Shown here: positions 36,469 through 46,375 of the stretch, piece by piece
Numbering within the stretch: the stretch's first letter is position 1
How the letters are laid out: every line of letters begins with the position of its first letter
Assembly (NCBI RefSeq): GCF_003933235.1
Contig: NZ_RWJI01000001.1
Coordinates: 812,001-876,000, forward strand
DNA from: Sphingorhabdus wooponensis
GTDB taxonomy: Bacteria > Pseudomonadota > Alphaproteobacteria > Sphingomonadales > Sphingomonadaceae
DNA: 64,000 nt
Direction of reading: 5' to 3'
Made by a program: the position numbers and the translations under genes
The notes under the pieces: model-generated
What the model saw: only the letters and a program-made list of their open reading frames with translations
Databases searched by the model: none
Told to the model about the DNA's origin: nothing

Positions 36469-38334
36469 TTACAAACTATCCGTATCACGCCGAAAAAATT
36501 CGATGATACGGTCGTCAAATGCCTTTTTCTCGTGTCGCAACCTTTGCTGTTCAGCAAAAGTCTCTTCAGTCATCTCTGAACTCGCCAACTGCGTAGCGCG
36601 TTCCAGAGCTTCTTCCAGCGCTGGGCGCTGCTTCATAAGCCTGATTGCTTCACCCAAATCTTTTGAAGCGCTGGACAATCCATCGCTCCCTGTTCCGAAC
36701 TCTCCGCGGTTAAAGGCGAAAACCTTACCGTTGCTGTGGAGTAGTCCCGAAGCGACATTATACAACTTCTCGCCCAATATGGTAATTAGCCCCTCGGTAT
36801 CAAGCGTTTCTTTGCCAAAAGATTCGTTGAGCATTGCATTGAGCAAAGCTGCATGATTCGGGTCCGGCGGAACAAAGTCGCTCAGCGCCTCATAATGTTG
36901 GGAAATAAGGGAAGGATGGCGCAGTAACGCTGCCAATACACCCTGGATAAGAAAGTCCGAATCTTTGGCATTGAAGCTTTTTGTTTCTGCGCCCGGCGGT
37001 AAAATTTGCGGCTTGCCCCACACGGGCTTGCGTCCGCGCACGAAGGTTGTGGGTGGCGTAAATGACGCGCGTGGTCGCTGCGCGAAGAGATTGTCGAACC
37101 GTTCGCGAAAGGCATCGGCATAATGGCGACGAATTTCCCCGTCCGCGATATTTGCCATATGTGCCCCCAGGCGCTGTTTAAGCCCCGCACGGTCCTCTGG
37201 TGTGTCTAGTGAGCCAGCAGACATTTCTGCCCTCCATAGCCTTTCTACGAGCGGCTGAGAGGATTCTAAGAGTACTGTAAGCGCCGCGGGGCCAGATGCC
37301 TTCACAAGGTCGTCGGGATCTTGTCCTTCCGGTAAGGTCACAAACTGAAGACTATGGCCGGGCTTTAACAATGGAAGGGCGCGTAAAGCTGCACGCATGG
37401 CTGCTTTTTGACCTGCAGAGTCACCGTCAAAACACAATAAAGGCTTTTCGGTCATCCGCCACAGCATCTGGATTTGCTGTTCGGTTAATGCTGTTCCTAG
37501 GGGCGCCACGGCGTCGGCAAAGCCCGCCTGCGCAAGGGCAATGACGTCCATATAGCCTTCGACGACAATTACGCGGCCTGTCTGGCGCGAAGCTGGCGAA
37601 CATTTGTCGAGATTGTAGAGCGTGCGGCCCTTGTCGAACAACGGCGTGTCGGGTGAATTCAGATATTTCGGTTCGCCTTCACCTAAAATCCGCCCACCAA
37701 AGGCAATCACCCGGCCACGTGGATCGCGGATCGGGATCATTAATCGTCCACGAAAACGGTCATAGGGCGCCTTGCCATCGACCGAGATGAGCAATCCAGC
37801 CTCAATTAACATCGGGTCGCCAAATTGCTTTAACGCGGTTTTTAAACCCGTACGGTTGTCGGGCGCTAGGCCGAAGCCAAAGTCGCGGATCGTTTGTTCC
37901 GTAAATCCACGTTGCTTCAGATATCCGCGTGCAGCGGAACCCTCAACACCAAGCAATTGTGTAACAAACCAGTCCTGCGCCGCCGTCATGACGTCATATA
38001 GGCTATTTGCCTTCTCGGCCCGCTGGGCTGCCTTCGGATCCGGGGCAGGGACTTCCATCCCGGCCTCTGCCGCCAGCTCCTTTATCGCATCCATGAAAGA
38101 CAGGCCGCGCTGGTCGGTCATCCAACGAATGGCATCACCATGCGCGGAACAGCCAAAACAATGGTAAAAACCTTTTTCGTCGTTGATCGTGAAACTAGGC
38201 GATTTTTCGTTATGGAACGGACAGCAGGCCTTAAACTCGCGGCCAGCCTTTGTGACCTTAACGGTGCGGCCAATCAACGCAGAAAGCGTAATCCGCGCGC
38301 GTAATTCGTCCAACCATTGCGGGGTAAGTGCCAC
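36469..38334 (-). CDS. dnaG: DNA primase DnaG
   Basis: DnaG makes RNA primers for replication. The 621-residue protein has the CHC2 zinc finger (Cys38, His41, Cys59, Cys62), the catalytic TOPRIM domain (VVEGYMDVIALAQ and CFDGDSAGQKAAMRA), and a C-terminal DnaB-binding region. Translation starts at GTG 38334, which lies 1 bp past the stop codon of the upstream yqeY-like gene, so it is probably translationally coupled to it. Confidence 0.96.
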   Translation of the reverse strand: MALTPQWLDELRARITLSALIGRTVKVTKAGREFKACCPFHNEKSPSFTINDEKGFYHCFGCSAHGDAIRWMTDQRGLSFMDAIKELAAEAGMEVPAPDPKAAQRAEKANSLYDVMTAAQDWFVTQLLGVEGSAARGYLKQRGFTEQTIRDFGFGLAPDNRTGLKTALKQFGDPMLIEAGLLISVDGKAPYDRFRGRLMIPIRDPRGRVIAFGGRILGEGEPKYLNSPDTPLFDKGRTLYNLDKCSPASRQTGRVIVVEGYMDVIALAQAGFADAVAPLGTALTEQQIQMLWRMTEKPLLCFDGDSAGQKAAMRAALRALPLLKPGHSLQFVTLPEGQDPDDLVKASGPAALTVLLESSQPLVERLWRAEMSAGSLDTPEDRAGLKQRLGAHMANIADGEIRRHYADAFRERFDNLFAQRPRASFTPPTTFVRGRKPVWGKPQILPPGAETKSFNAKDSDFLIQGVLAALLRHPSLISQHYEALSDFVPPDPNHAALLNAMLNESFGKETLDTEGLITILGEKLYNVASGLLHSNGKVFAFNRGEFGTGSDGLSSASKDLGEAIRLMKQRPALEEALERATQLASSEMTEETFAEQQRLRHEKKAFDDRIIEFFRRDTDSL

Positions 38335-38335
38335 C

Positions 38336-38788
38336 TTAACCCAACGCGGCCTTCACCAAAGCACTGGCCTTGCTCATGTCGAGTTGTGGGCCATGACGCT
38401 CCTTCAGGACGGCCATGACGCGGCCCATGTCTTTCAAGCTTTCTGCGCCAAGCTCTGCCTTGATGCCTTCGATCGCCGCGCTGGTTTCCGCATCGCTAAG
38501 CTGTGCAGGAAGAAAATCCTCAATAATTGCCAGCTCAGCAGCCTCAACTGCCGCAAGCTCGGCACGACCACCTTGCTCATATAAGGCTATCGATTCGCGG
38601 CGTTGCTTGATCATTTTCTGCATAACCTCAACCACCATCGCGTCATCATCGGGCTGCTGCGATGCAGTGCGAAGCTCTATGTCGCGGTCTTTGATCTTGG
38701 CGAGGATCAGGCGGACGGCGGCTAAGCGATCTTTATCGCCGGCTTTCATTGCGGTGATTTGGGCGGCTTTTATGGTGTCACGAATCAT
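38336..38788 (-). CDS. GatB/YqeY domain protein
   Basis: The 150-residue helical protein matches the stand-alone YqeY family, related to the tail domain of GatB: KIKDRDIELRT, VVEVMQKMIKQRRES, IIEDFLPAQLS and MGRVMAVLKERH are visible. In GatB this domain contacts tRNA; the free protein has no firm function, although its place just ahead of dnaG-rpoD is common and resembles rpsU in E. coli. GGAAC lies ahead of the ATG. Confidence 0.92.
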   Translation of the reverse strand: MIRDTIKAAQITAMKAGDKDRLAAVRLILAKIKDRDIELRTASQQPDDDAMVVEVMQKMIKQRRESIALYEQGGRAELAAVEAAELAIIEDFLPAQLSDAETSAAIEGIKAELGAESLKDMGRVMAVLKERHGPQLDMSKASALVKAALG

Positions 38789-38838
38789 ATATGGTTCCGA
38801 TTTTTGATATTAAATGCCGTTAGACGAACATCCAAATT

Positions 38839-38869
38839 CCGTCACCCTGAAACAAGTTGAGTGTGACGG
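38839..38869. repeat. REP-like palindrome upstream of carA
   Basis: CCGTCAC (38839-38845) and GTGACGG (38863-38869) form a 7-bp stem, with an imperfect inner CCTGAAAC/GTTGAG pairing. The same CCGTCAC.../...GTGACGG ends occur at 55432-55464. The form resembles short extragenic palindromes known in sphingomonads. Confidence 0.5.
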
Positions 38870-38996
38870 TTGAAAACGCATTGTATGAAACATTCCACAG
38901 CTTTCTCGATTTCCGCATTGACGCTATGGCTCACCATCTCTAGGCGCGATGCCTTAGCGACATTGCTGTAATCTGTTTATCAGGAGCGACCCCATC

Positions 38997-40154
38997 ATGG
39001 CCGACCCCAACTCTTCGCGCGCGCCTTCTGGAGCGACGGGGGTATTGGTTTTGGCGTCCGGGGAAATCATCTGGGGCCAGGGCTTTGGCGCTGAGGGGCA
39101 AGCCGTTGGAGAAGTCTGCTTCAACACCGCGATGACGGGTTATCAAGAGGTAATGACTGACCCGTCTTACGCTGGACAAATCATTAACTTCACATTTCCG
39201 CATATTGGTAATGTTGGCACGAACGCCGAAGATGTAGAGGCGTTGAACCCGCATGCCTTGGGCGCGATTGTCCGGCAAGATGTGACGGACCCGTCCAATT
39301 TTCGGAGCACCCAGCATTTCGATGCATGGATGAAGGCCAATGGCCGCATCGGGATCTCTGGCGTGGACACACGCGCAATGACGCGGCTGATCCGCATTGC
39401 GGGCGCGCCAAACGCTGTGATTGCGCATTCCGCCAGTGGCGATTTTGATGTGACCGCTATGTTGGCGCAGGCAAATGCTTGGGCCGGATTAGAAGGCATG
39501 GATCTCGCCAAGGATGTAACGACGTTTCAAACTTATGGTTGGGATCAAGGGCTTTGGAAGCTGGGTGCAGGCTATGCAACGCCAGCCAATGGCCGCAAAA
39601 AAGTTGTCGCCATTGATTATGGCATCAAACACAACATCCTACGCAACCTTGTTGACGTAGGTTTCGACGTGACCGTGGTGTCGGCCACCGCAACTTTCGA
39701 AGAAATCATCTCCCACGCGCCCGATGGATTGTTCTTGTCCAATGGACCCGGCGATCCTGCGGCAACTGGTGTATATGCCGTGCCGGTAATCCAAAAATGG
39801 TTGGAAACCAAAAAACCTTTATTCGGCATTTGCTTGGGGCATCAAATGCTTGGCCTCGCGGTCGGCGCGAAGACCGAGAAGATGCATCAGGGCCATCGTG
39901 GCGCGAACCATCCGGTCAAGCGCCTCAGCGACGGCGCGGTTGAAATCACGAGTATGAACCACGGCTTTGCTGTGGACGCAGATACCTTGCCCGCCAATGC
40001 AAAGGCAACGCATATCAGCCTCTTCGACGGGAGCAATTGCGGTTTCGAACTCGCGGACCAGCCAGCCTTTAGTGTCCAATATCATCCCGAAGCCTCACCC
40101 GGCCCGCAGGACAGCCATTATCTGTTCGAAAAATTCGCGGGGATGATGGGATGA
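38997..40154 (+). CDS. carA: Carbamoyl-phosphate synthase small subunit
   Basis: CarA hydrolyses glutamine and passes ammonia to CarB for carbamoyl phosphate synthesis (arginine and pyrimidines). The 385-residue protein has the N-terminal small-subunit domain (GFGAEGQAVGEVCFNTAMTG) and the C-terminal class I amidotransferase with the nucleophile in FGICLGHQML and the His-Glu pair in QYHPEASPGP. GGAG precedes the ATG. carB follows after 109 bp. Confidence 0.97.
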   Translation: MADPNSSRAPSGATGVLVLASGEIIWGQGFGAEGQAVGEVCFNTAMTGYQEVMTDPSYAGQIINFTFPHIGNVGTNAEDVEALNPHALGAIVRQDVTDPSNFRSTQHFDAWMKANGRIGISGVDTRAMTRLIRIAGAPNAVIAHSASGDFDVTAMLAQANAWAGLEGMDLAKDVTTFQTYGWDQGLWKLGAGYATPANGRKKVVAIDYGIKHNILRNLVDVGFDVTVVSATATFEEIISHAPDGLFLSNGPGDPAATGVYAVPVIQKWLETKKPLFGICLGHQMLGLAVGAKTEKMHQGHRGANHPVKRLSDGAVEITSMNHGFAVDADTLPANAKATHISLFDGSNCGFELADQPAFSVQYHPEASPGPQDSHYLFEKFAGMMG

Positions 40155-40263
40155 TCGCTCCGAATGTTCCACAAAAATGGGAATATAAAGCTGTTCATCA
40201 TGTGGGAGTTTTATCGAATAGCATCTTGGCTACGGCCTGTATTCTCAAGCGACAGGTAGTCTA

Positions 40264-43200
40264 ATGCCCAAACGCACTGACATCAAATCCATCCTCATCA
40301 TCGGCGCCGGCCCCATCATCATCGGGCAGGCGTGCGAGTTTGATTATTCGGGGACGCAAGCTTGCAAAGCGTTGCGCGAAGAGGGCTATCGCATCATCCT
40401 CGTCAATTCCAATCCGGCGACGATTATGACCGATCCGGATATGGCAGATGCGACCTATGTTGAGCCGATTACGCCCGAAATCGTAGCCAAGATCATAGAA
40501 AAAGAACGTCCCGACGCGGTGTTGCCGACCATGGGCGGGCAGACCGCGTTGAACGTGGCTTTGGCATTGTTCAACGATGGCACGCTGGCGAAATATGGGG
40601 TCGAAATGATCGGCGCGGATGCAGAAGCCATCGACAAGGCCGAGGACCGGATCAAATTCCGCGACGCGATGACCAAAATTGGTCTGGAATCGGCGCGTTC
40701 AGGCATCGCCCATTCGATGGATGAGGCTTTGGAGGTGCTTGAGCGCACGGGCCTGCCATCAATCATTCGCCCCAGCTTCACCATGGGCGGCACCGGCGGC
40801 GGAATTGCGTATAACCGCGACGAATTTATCAAGATCGTCACCGGCGGACTGGATGCGTCGCCAACCACTGAAGTGTTGATTGAAGAATCTCTGCTCGGTT
40901 GGAAAGAATATGAGATGGAGGTTGTCCGCGACCGCGCTGACAACGCCATCATCATCTGCTCCATTGAAAATGTCGACCCGATGGGCGTGCATACCGGCGA
41001 TTCCATTACCGTTGCTCCCGCATTGACGCTGACCGACAAAGAATATCAGATCATGCGCAATGCGAGCATCGCGTGCTTGCGTGAAATTGGTGTAGAAACA
41101 GGTGGTTCGAACGTACAGTTCGCAGTCAATCCGAAGGATGGCCGTCTTATCGTCATTGAAATGAACCCGCGCGTCTCGCGTTCCTCGGCGCTGGCGTCAA
41201 AGGCGACGGGTTTTCCTATCGCCAAGGTTGCGGCAAAGCTGGCCGTTGGTTTCACGCTCGATGAAATAACCAACGACATCACTGGCGCAACGCCAGCATC
41301 GTTTGAACCAACGATTGATTATGTCGTAACCAAAATCCCGCGCTTCGCCTTTGAAAAGTTCAAAGGGGCCGAACCATTGCTGCATACCGCTATGAAATCG
41401 GTAGGCGAAGTGATGGCGATAGGCCGCAATATCCACGAAAGCATGCAGAAGGCGCTTCGTGGCCTTGAGACTGGCTTGTCGGGCTTTAATTATATCGATG
41501 CTTTGCGCGGCGCATCTCAGGACGAATTGTCTGCCGAACTAAGTCGTGCAACACCCGACCGCTTACTGGTCGCGGCACAAGCGTTGCGTGAAGGCATGAC
41601 CGTCGCCGAAATTCACGCAATCGCGAAGTTTGATCCATGGTTCCTCGAACGGCTACAAGAAATCATCGCCGCCGAGAATGACGTTAAGACCAATGGCCTG
41701 CCTAATAATGCCGACGCGCTGCGCCGTTTGAAGGCCATGGGCTTCTCAGACAAAAGGCTTGCCTATCTTGCGGTGGAATCGGTCAATATGCGGCCGGGTA
41801 TGGAAACGGCAGTCCGCCGTGGTTCTGGTATTGCGATGCAGGCTGCCCGCGCAATGGCAGGCGCCGTGACCGAGGACGAAGTGCGCGCGTTGCGCCACAA
41901 ATTGGACGTCCGTCCGGTGTTCAAGCGCATCGACACCTGTGCTGCGGAATTTGAGGCAAAAACGCCGTATATGTATTCCACGTATGAGGCGCCAAGCTTT
42001 GGCGCGCCGGAATGTGAGAGCCAGCCAAGCAATCGCGAGAAAATCCTTATCCTGGGCGGTGGGCCAAACCGTATTGGGCAGGGGATTGAGTTTGATTATT
42101 GCTGTGTCCATGCCTGCTTCGCGCTTGCGGATGCTGGCTATGAAACAATCATGGTCAACTGCAACCCCGAAACAGTGTCGACGGACTATGATACGTCCGA
42201 TCGCTTGTATTTCGAGCCTCTAACTGCCGAGGATGTTCTCGAAATTCTGCATGTCGAACAACAAAATGGCACACTAAAAGGTGTTATCGTTCAGTTCGGC
42301 GGGCAAACGCCGCTAAATTTGGCGAAGGCACTTGAGGCGGCAGGCATTCCTATTTTGGGAACGTCACCCGATGCCATTGACTTGGCCGAAGACCGGGAGC
42401 GTTTTGCCGCGTTGGTCAATAAATTGAAGCTCAAGCAGCCCGAAAACGGCATCGCGCGCAGTCGCGATGAGGCGATCAAGGTCGCAGAAAATATTGGCTA
42501 TCCTGTACTGATGCGACCGTCTTACGTGCTGGGTGGTCGCGCGATGGAAATCGTCGATACGCAAGCGCAACTGGAAAATTATATCCAGACGGCAGTTATC
42601 GTATCCGGAGATTCGCCCGTTTTGATCGACAGCTATCTGCGCGATGCGATTGAGGTCGATGTTGATGCTTTATGCGATGGCGACGAAGTTGTTGTTGCGG
42701 GTATCTTGCAACATATCGAAGAAGCTGGCGTTCATAGTGGCGACTCAGCGTGCACAATTCCGCCATATAGCCTACCTGCCAGTATCATTACGGAAATCCG
42801 TCGTCAGACTGAATTACTGGCGATTAACCTGCATGTGCGCGGCTTGATGAACATCCAGTTCGCCGTGAAAGACGGCGAAGTTTACCTGATTGAAGTTAAT
42901 CCTCGGGCGAGCCGCACCGTGCCCTTCGTTGCGAAAGCCATCGGCGCGCCCATCGCGAAGATCGCCGCGCGCGTTATGGCAGGCGAAATGTTGAAGGACT
43001 TGCCGCCCATCAATCTTGATATTGATTATATAGCGGTGAAAGAGGCGGTATTCCCGTTTGATCGCTTCCCTGGTGTTGATCCCGTGCTGTCGCCTGAAAT
43101 GAAGTCAACGGGTGAAGTTATGGGCATTGATCGTGATTTTGCGACGGCCTTTGCCAAATCGCAAATCGGCGCGCGTATGCCTCCTCCGATGAGCGGGAAG

Positions 43201-43584
43201 CTATTTGTATCCGTGAAAGACACGGACAAGCCAGTGATTGTTCCGGCGGTCCGTCAAGCTATCGCATGTGGCTTTACCGTCTGTGCAACTGGCGGCACTG
43301 CCGACTATTTGCTGGCACAGGGTATAGAGGTCGAACGCGTAAACAAGGTCGCCCAAGGTCGTCCACACATCGTTGACAAGATTAAAGATGGCGAAATTCA
43401 GCTTATCTTTAACACGACGGAAGGTTGGCAAAGCTTGAAAGACAGCGAAGAAATTCGCCGTTCAGCGTTGGCTGGCAAGGTTTCGCAATATACGACTGCT
43501 GCGGGAAGTGTTGCGGTTGCACAGGCAATTGCCGCGCTGCAACAACGGCAACTTGAAGTTCGGCCACTTCAAGACTATTATTAA
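40264..43584 (+). CDS. carB: Carbamoyl-phosphate synthase large subunit
   Basis: CarB makes carbamoyl phosphate from bicarbonate, ammonia and two ATP. The 1106-residue protein has two homologous ATP-grasp halves, each starting with an [13 protein letters not shown] or [14 protein letters not shown] loop, an oligomerisation domain in between, and a C-terminal MGS-like allosteric domain ([14 protein letters not shown] onward). It lies downstream of carA and upstream of greA on the same strand. Confidence 0.97.
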   Translation: MPKRTDIKSILIIGAGPIIIGQACEFDYSGTQACKALREEGYRIILVNSNPATIMTDPDMADATYVEPITPEIVAKIIEKERPDAVLPTMGGQTALNVALALFNDGTLAKYGVEMIGADAEAIDKAEDRIKFRDAMTKIGLESARSGIAHSMDEALEVLERTGLPSIIRPSFTMGGTGGGIAYNRDEFIKIVTGGLDASPTTEVLIEESLLGWKEYEMEVVRDRADNAIIICSIENVDPMGVHTGDSITVAPALTLTDKEYQIMRNASIACLREIGVETGGSNVQFAVNPKDGRLIVIEMNPRVSRSSALASKATGFPIAKVAAKLAVGFTLDEITNDITGATPASFEPTIDYVVTKIPRFAFEKFKGAEPLLHTAMKSVGEVMAIGRNIHESMQKALRGLETGLSGFNYIDALRGASQDELSAELSRATPDRLLVAAQALREGMTVAEIHAIAKFDPWFLERLQEIIAAENDVKTNGLPNNADALRRLKAMGFSDKRLAYLAVESVNMRPGMETAVRRGSGIAMQAARAMAGAVTEDEVRALRHKLDVRPVFKRIDTCAAEFEAKTPYMYSTYEAPSFGAPECESQPSNREKILILGGGPNRIGQGIEFDYCCVHACFALADAGYETIMVNCNPETVSTDYDTSDRLYFEPLTAEDVLEILHVEQQNGTLKGVIVQFGGQTPLNLAKALEAAGIPILGTSPDAIDLAEDRERFAALVNKLKLKQPENGIARSRDEAIKVAENIGYPVLMRPSYVLGGRAMEIVDTQAQLENYIQTAVIVSGDSPVLIDSYLRDAIEVDVDALCDGDEVVVAGILQHIEEAGVHSGDSACTIPPYSLPASIITEIRRQTELLAINLHVRGLMNIQFAVKDGEVYLIEVNPRASRTVPFVAKAIGAPIAKIAARVMAGEMLKDLPPINLDIDYIAVKEAVFPFDRFPGVDPVLSPEMKSTGEVMGIDRDFATAFAKSQIGARMPPPMSGKLFVSVKDTDKPVIVPAVRQAIACGFTVCATGGTADYLLAQGIEVERVNKVAQGRPHIVDKIKDGEIQLIFNTTEGWQSLKDSEEIRRSALAGKVSQYTTAAGSVAVAQAIAALQQRQLEVRPLQDYY

Positions 43585-43682
43585 TAAGAGCAGTATCTTT
43601 CCCAGACAACTGAACTGCATATCGGACGGGTGGTATCCGCCTTTACGGTCGGGATATTTTTGTGACGAAGGGTTTTTGCCTG

Positions 43683-44159
43683 ATGGCGAGTTTTGAGAAA
43701 TATCCGATGTTGGCCGAAGGCTATGAAAAGCTGACGAGTGACCTGAAGCGCCTTCGTGACGAGCGTCCGTTGATTGTGGAAGCAATCGAGGAAGCGCGTG
43801 CGCATGGCGATTTATCGGAAAATGCCGAATATCACGCTGCAAAAGAACGCCAGGGGCAGGTTGAGGCCGCGATTTCGGAAATCGAGGACAAGATTGGCCG
43901 TGCACAGATTATTGACCCTTCGACGCTGTCGGGCGATAAAATCGTCTTTGGTGCGACTGTCACATTGCTAGATGAAAATGATAAGCCCGTGCGTTATCAG
44001 CTTGTTGGTGAAACCGAAGCGGACGCAAAAGCTGGTCGCATTTCGTATAATTCGCCATTGGGTCGCGCCCTGATTGGTCGCGTCGTTGAGGATGAAGTCG
44101 AATTAACGGTGCCATCCGGCGACAAATATTATCTTGTATCGAAAATCGAGTTTATCTGA
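43683..44159 (+). CDS. greA: Transcription elongation factor GreA
   Basis: GreA rescues backtracked RNA polymerase by stimulating transcript cleavage. The 158-residue protein has the N-terminal coiled-coil with the acidic tip ([20 protein letters not shown], the Asp-Glu pair) and the C-terminal FKBP-like domain ([18 protein letters not shown]). ATG 43683 gives the family N-terminus ([13 protein letters not shown]) with GAAGGG upstream; a GTG at 43662 in frame is less likely. Confidence 0.95.
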   Translation: MASFEKYPMLAEGYEKLTSDLKRLRDERPLIVEAIEEARAHGDLSENAEYHAAKERQGQVEAAISEIEDKIGRAQIIDPSTLSGDKIVFGATVTLLDENDKPVRYQLVGETEADAKAGRISYNSPLGRALIGRVVEDEVELTVPSGDKYYLVSKIEFI

Positions 44160-44163
44160 TCAT

Positions 44164-44182
44164 GCGCTTCGGTGGGAAGCGC
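44164..44182 (+). other. Hairpin downstream of greA
   Basis: GCGCTTC (44164-44170) and GAAGCGC (44176-44182) form a perfect 7-bp stem with a 5-nt loop, 4 nt after the greA stop and 13 nt before the rhomboid start. No T-run follows, so it may protect the mRNA or partly separate the two genes rather than terminate. Confidence 0.4.
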
Positions 44183-44195
44183 CTAACGACCTGAC

Positions 44196-44858
44196 ATGCA
44201 GTTTCCGCGTGGCCCTGTTACCAATGCATTGGTTGCCATCAATTTGGCGATTGCTGCAATATTGTTGGTTCCATCTTGGTGGCAATATGCGGTGATATCG
44301 GGCGGACTATTCCCCATCCGCCTCATCAGCTCTAGTGCTGCATTTGCCGATATTGGTTTCCTTGTGCCTGCGTTTTTAACGCCCCTTTCGGCGGCATTCC
44401 TGCATGGCGGTGTCGCGCATGTGGTGATGAACATGCTGATGCTTTTGCTTATTGGTAAGATGGTGGAGCGTGTATTGGGTAGTAGGCTCTATCTCGCCCT
44501 CTACATCGGATCGGCATATATTGCAGCAGCTATGGAGTGCCTCGCGTCAGTCATGGCTTGGCCTATGTCCGTGGACATGATGGCGCCAGCTATTGGCGCA
44601 AGCGGGGCGATTTCTGGTGTTATTGGCACTTATGTGCTGCTTTTTCCGAACAAAAAACCGAAAGCTTGGGGAGCAATTCCTGCAGAATATGCCAGGCCAT
44701 TGCAGCTAACCATTGCTTGGGTAGGGTTAAATCTCGCGCTTGGTTTTGTTGGGCCTGGTTTGGGAATATCTATCGCAATATGGTCACATATTGGCGGGTT
44801 TGTTGCCGGATTATTCTTAGCGAGGCCATTATTGTTGTGGCGGTATCGGCACGCCTAA
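44196..44858 (+). CDS. Rhomboid-family intramembrane serine protease
   Basis: The 220-residue membrane protein has about six membrane segments, the catalytic serine in GASGAISG (Ser136) and the catalytic His198 in SHIGGFVAGL. The upstream HGGVAHVVMNMLML segment (His70 and following) is the usual L1/TM2 motif. Rhomboids cleave single-pass membrane proteins; the substrate is unknown. It lies 36 bp after greA. No clear ribosome-binding site is visible. Confidence 0.9.
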   Translation: MQFPRGPVTNALVAINLAIAAILLVPSWWQYAVISGGLFPIRLISSSAAFADIGFLVPAFLTPLSAAFLHGGVAHVVMNMLMLLLIGKMVERVLGSRLYLALYIGSAYIAAAMECLASVMAWPMSVDMMAPAIGASGAISGVIGTYVLLFPNKKPKAWGAIPAEYARPLQLTIAWVGLNLALGFVGPGLGISIAIWSHIGGFVAGLFLARPLLLWRYRHA

Positions 44859-44877
44859 TCGACGTTGCGTGCCGTTA

Positions 44878-45096
44878 TCAGCTTTCCGGTTGTAAAAGCT
44901 TGTGCAAATGCACCACAACATATTTCATTTCGGCATCATCCACCGTACGCTGGGCCGCCCCGCGCCATGCTTCCTCAGCACTTGCATAATCGGGAAACAT
45001 CCCGACGATGTCTAAATTTTCGAGATCAGTAAATTTTAACGTTTGCGGGTTGTCAACGCGTCCACCAAAAACGAGATGTAATTTCGTATCGCTCAA
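44878..45096 (-). CDS. DUF4170 protein
   Basis: A 72-residue soluble protein with KLHLVFGGRV, IVGMFPDYASAEEAWRGAAQRTVDDAEMKY split across its length, matching the small alphaproteobacterial family DUF4170. The function is unknown. It lies 10 bp downstream of the last gene of the membrane-protein cluster and on the same strand, so it is likely co-transcribed. Confidence 0.8.
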   Translation of the reverse strand: MSDTKLHLVFGGRVDNPQTLKFTDLENLDIVGMFPDYASAEEAWRGAAQRTVDDAEMKYVVVHLHKLLQPES

Positions 45097-45106
45097 ACGA
45101 CTATCC

Positions 45107-45592
45107 TTAATTCTTTTCTTTAGCTGCTTCTGTAGCGGCCTGACCGGCAGCCTTTACAGCGAGAGCAGCCTTGCTGACAAGCTCTCTGAACTGCGCACGC
45201 AATGTGTCTCCATTTAGCCCAAGCGTATCGACTTGGCTCATACCGGCAACCTTTGCCGCTTCTGCTATCTTGCGGGCTTTTTTGTTCAATTTCTTGCCTG
45301 CTTTACCCAAGACTTTTGTCTCACGTTCGGTCCCTGGTAAAAGTGCACCGACGATCGCACCGATAGCAATTCCGCCCATTATGATTGCTAGTGGGTTTTT
45401 ATCCACTCCTTCTTTCGTTTTTGCTTTTGCTTGGCGTGCAATTGCCTTCGATTGATCTATTCCGATAACGGCAGCATCTTGACCTCTTTTAACTGCTACC
45501 GAAGCTTTTTTACGTGCCGCAGCGCTTGCCTGTGAGGTTTTTGTTTTCGCGCTATCAGCTGCAGATGTGATGGTGTCGCCAATCTTGCTCAT
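45107..45592 (-). CDS. Small Lys/Ala-rich membrane-anchored protein, hypothetical
   Basis: Unrecognised. The 161-residue protein has a basic Ala/Lys/Ser-rich helical first third, a single hydrophobic segment at about residues 66-86 (NPLAIIMGGIAIGAIVGALL), and a basic Ala-rich C-terminal half likely to be helical. The layout (charged helix, Gly-rich membrane segment, charged helix) resembles DUF883/YtxH-type proteins. It follows the 111-residue gene by 14 bp in the same minus-strand cluster. Confidence 0.7.
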   Translation of the reverse strand: MSKIGDTITSAADSAKTKTSQASAAARKKASVAVKRGQDAAVIGIDQSKAIARQAKAKTKEGVDKNPLAIIMGGIAIGAIVGALLPGTERETKVLGKAGKKLNKKARKIAEAAKVAGMSQVDTLGLNGDTLRAQFRELVSKAALAVKAAGQAATEAAKEKN

Positions 45593-45606
45593 ATATCGTT
45601 CCTATA

Positions 45607-45942
45607 TTATTTGCTGGGGGGCGTTTTGGTTTTACTGTTTCGCAGCTTTGAAATCCAACGCGAAATCGGTCCGCGAGCCGCAATCAATATGGCGCTTACT
45701 CCAATGGCGCCAATGATTGGGGCATTTTTTTTTGCAATTTGAACTGTCTCGTCTGCGAACTGCTTGGCTTGGGTAGATTGGCGTTTGACAAACCGTCGAA
45801 GTTGATTGTGTGGATGAAGAATATTGCGCGTGACTGCCAAGCTGTCCTTGAACTTACGCCGCAAATACCGCCGCTCAGCGTCGGACAGGATCACGCTTTC
45901 TCTGTCGGTGACAACAGGCTCTTCAGGCAACATCGTCGACAT
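45607..45942 (-). CDS. Small single-pass membrane protein, hypothetical
   Basis: Unrecognised 111-residue protein. A basic helical N-terminal part (RRYLRRKFKDSL) leads to one hydrophobic segment at about residues 74-93 (APIIGAIGVSAILIAARG) and a short basic tail. Its start overlaps the holin-like gene by 20 bp, which supports an operon. Position and size recall the small third gene (yqjK) of the E. coli yqjD-yqjE cluster, but sequence similarity is not evident. Confidence 0.65.
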   Translation of the reverse strand: MSTMLPEEPVVTDRESVILSDAERRYLRRKFKDSLAVTRNILHPHNQLRRFVKRQSTQAKQFADETVQIAKKNAPIIGAIGVSAILIAARGPISRWISKLRNSKTKTPPSK

Positions 45943-46324
45943 TTTTTGGCATTTCCGGGAAGTAAACTTTCCGCATCCATCTTCGGGCCATTGCGGCGAA
46001 AACGATGCCGATCATCGCAAAGCTTATGGTGACAAGCAAAGTTGCCGCCAATGGACCAATTAACGGAGAAAGAGTAAGAACCAGTCCTAGCACCAGCGCA
46101 ATGGATGCCCCGCTAAATGCGAAAGCCGCGATAGCTCCATAGCGGAATGACCAGCGAAATACGTGGCGCGTGTAAGCTAATCGCGACCGGTGATAGTGCA
46201 TCTCTGCCTTCACCATCGCACGCAGATCCTCCATCACCAACGCAATCTGTTCGCTCGCGCTTGGTTCAATCGTTGGCGTTAGGTCTTCTAACGCTTCCAG
46301 CTGTGGCTCTTCAATCTTCATCAT
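45923..46324 (-). CDS. Phage-holin-family (YqjE/DUF1469-like) membrane protein
   Basis: The 133-residue protein has a soluble N-terminal helix (LVMEDLRAMVKAEMHYHRSRLAY) followed by two long hydrophobic segments (about residues 61-84 and 88-109). This matches the superfamily III holin-like proteins related to E. coli YqjE. Despite the name there is no phage context here. It is second in a cluster after a DUF883-like gene, as yqjE follows yqjD in E. coli, where YqjD is linked to membrane-associated ribosomes in stationary phase. Confidence 0.75.
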   Translation of the reverse strand: MMKIEEPQLEALEDLTPTIEPSASEQIALVMEDLRAMVKAEMHYHRSRLAYTRHVFRWSFRYGAIAAFAFSGASIALVLGLVLTLSPLIGPLAATLLVTISFAMIGIVFAAMARRWMRKVYFPEMPKNVDDVA

Positions 46325-46375
46325 GCCTGCTTATCGGCCATTGGCGGCAATTTGCAATGCCGCCTGTGTTGGTAT

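Noticed and set aside
45923-46324. Prophage remnant suggested by a holin-family protein
   Set aside because: This holin-like family is chromosomal and YqjE-related, and there are no lysis, tail, integrase or repressor genes nearby.
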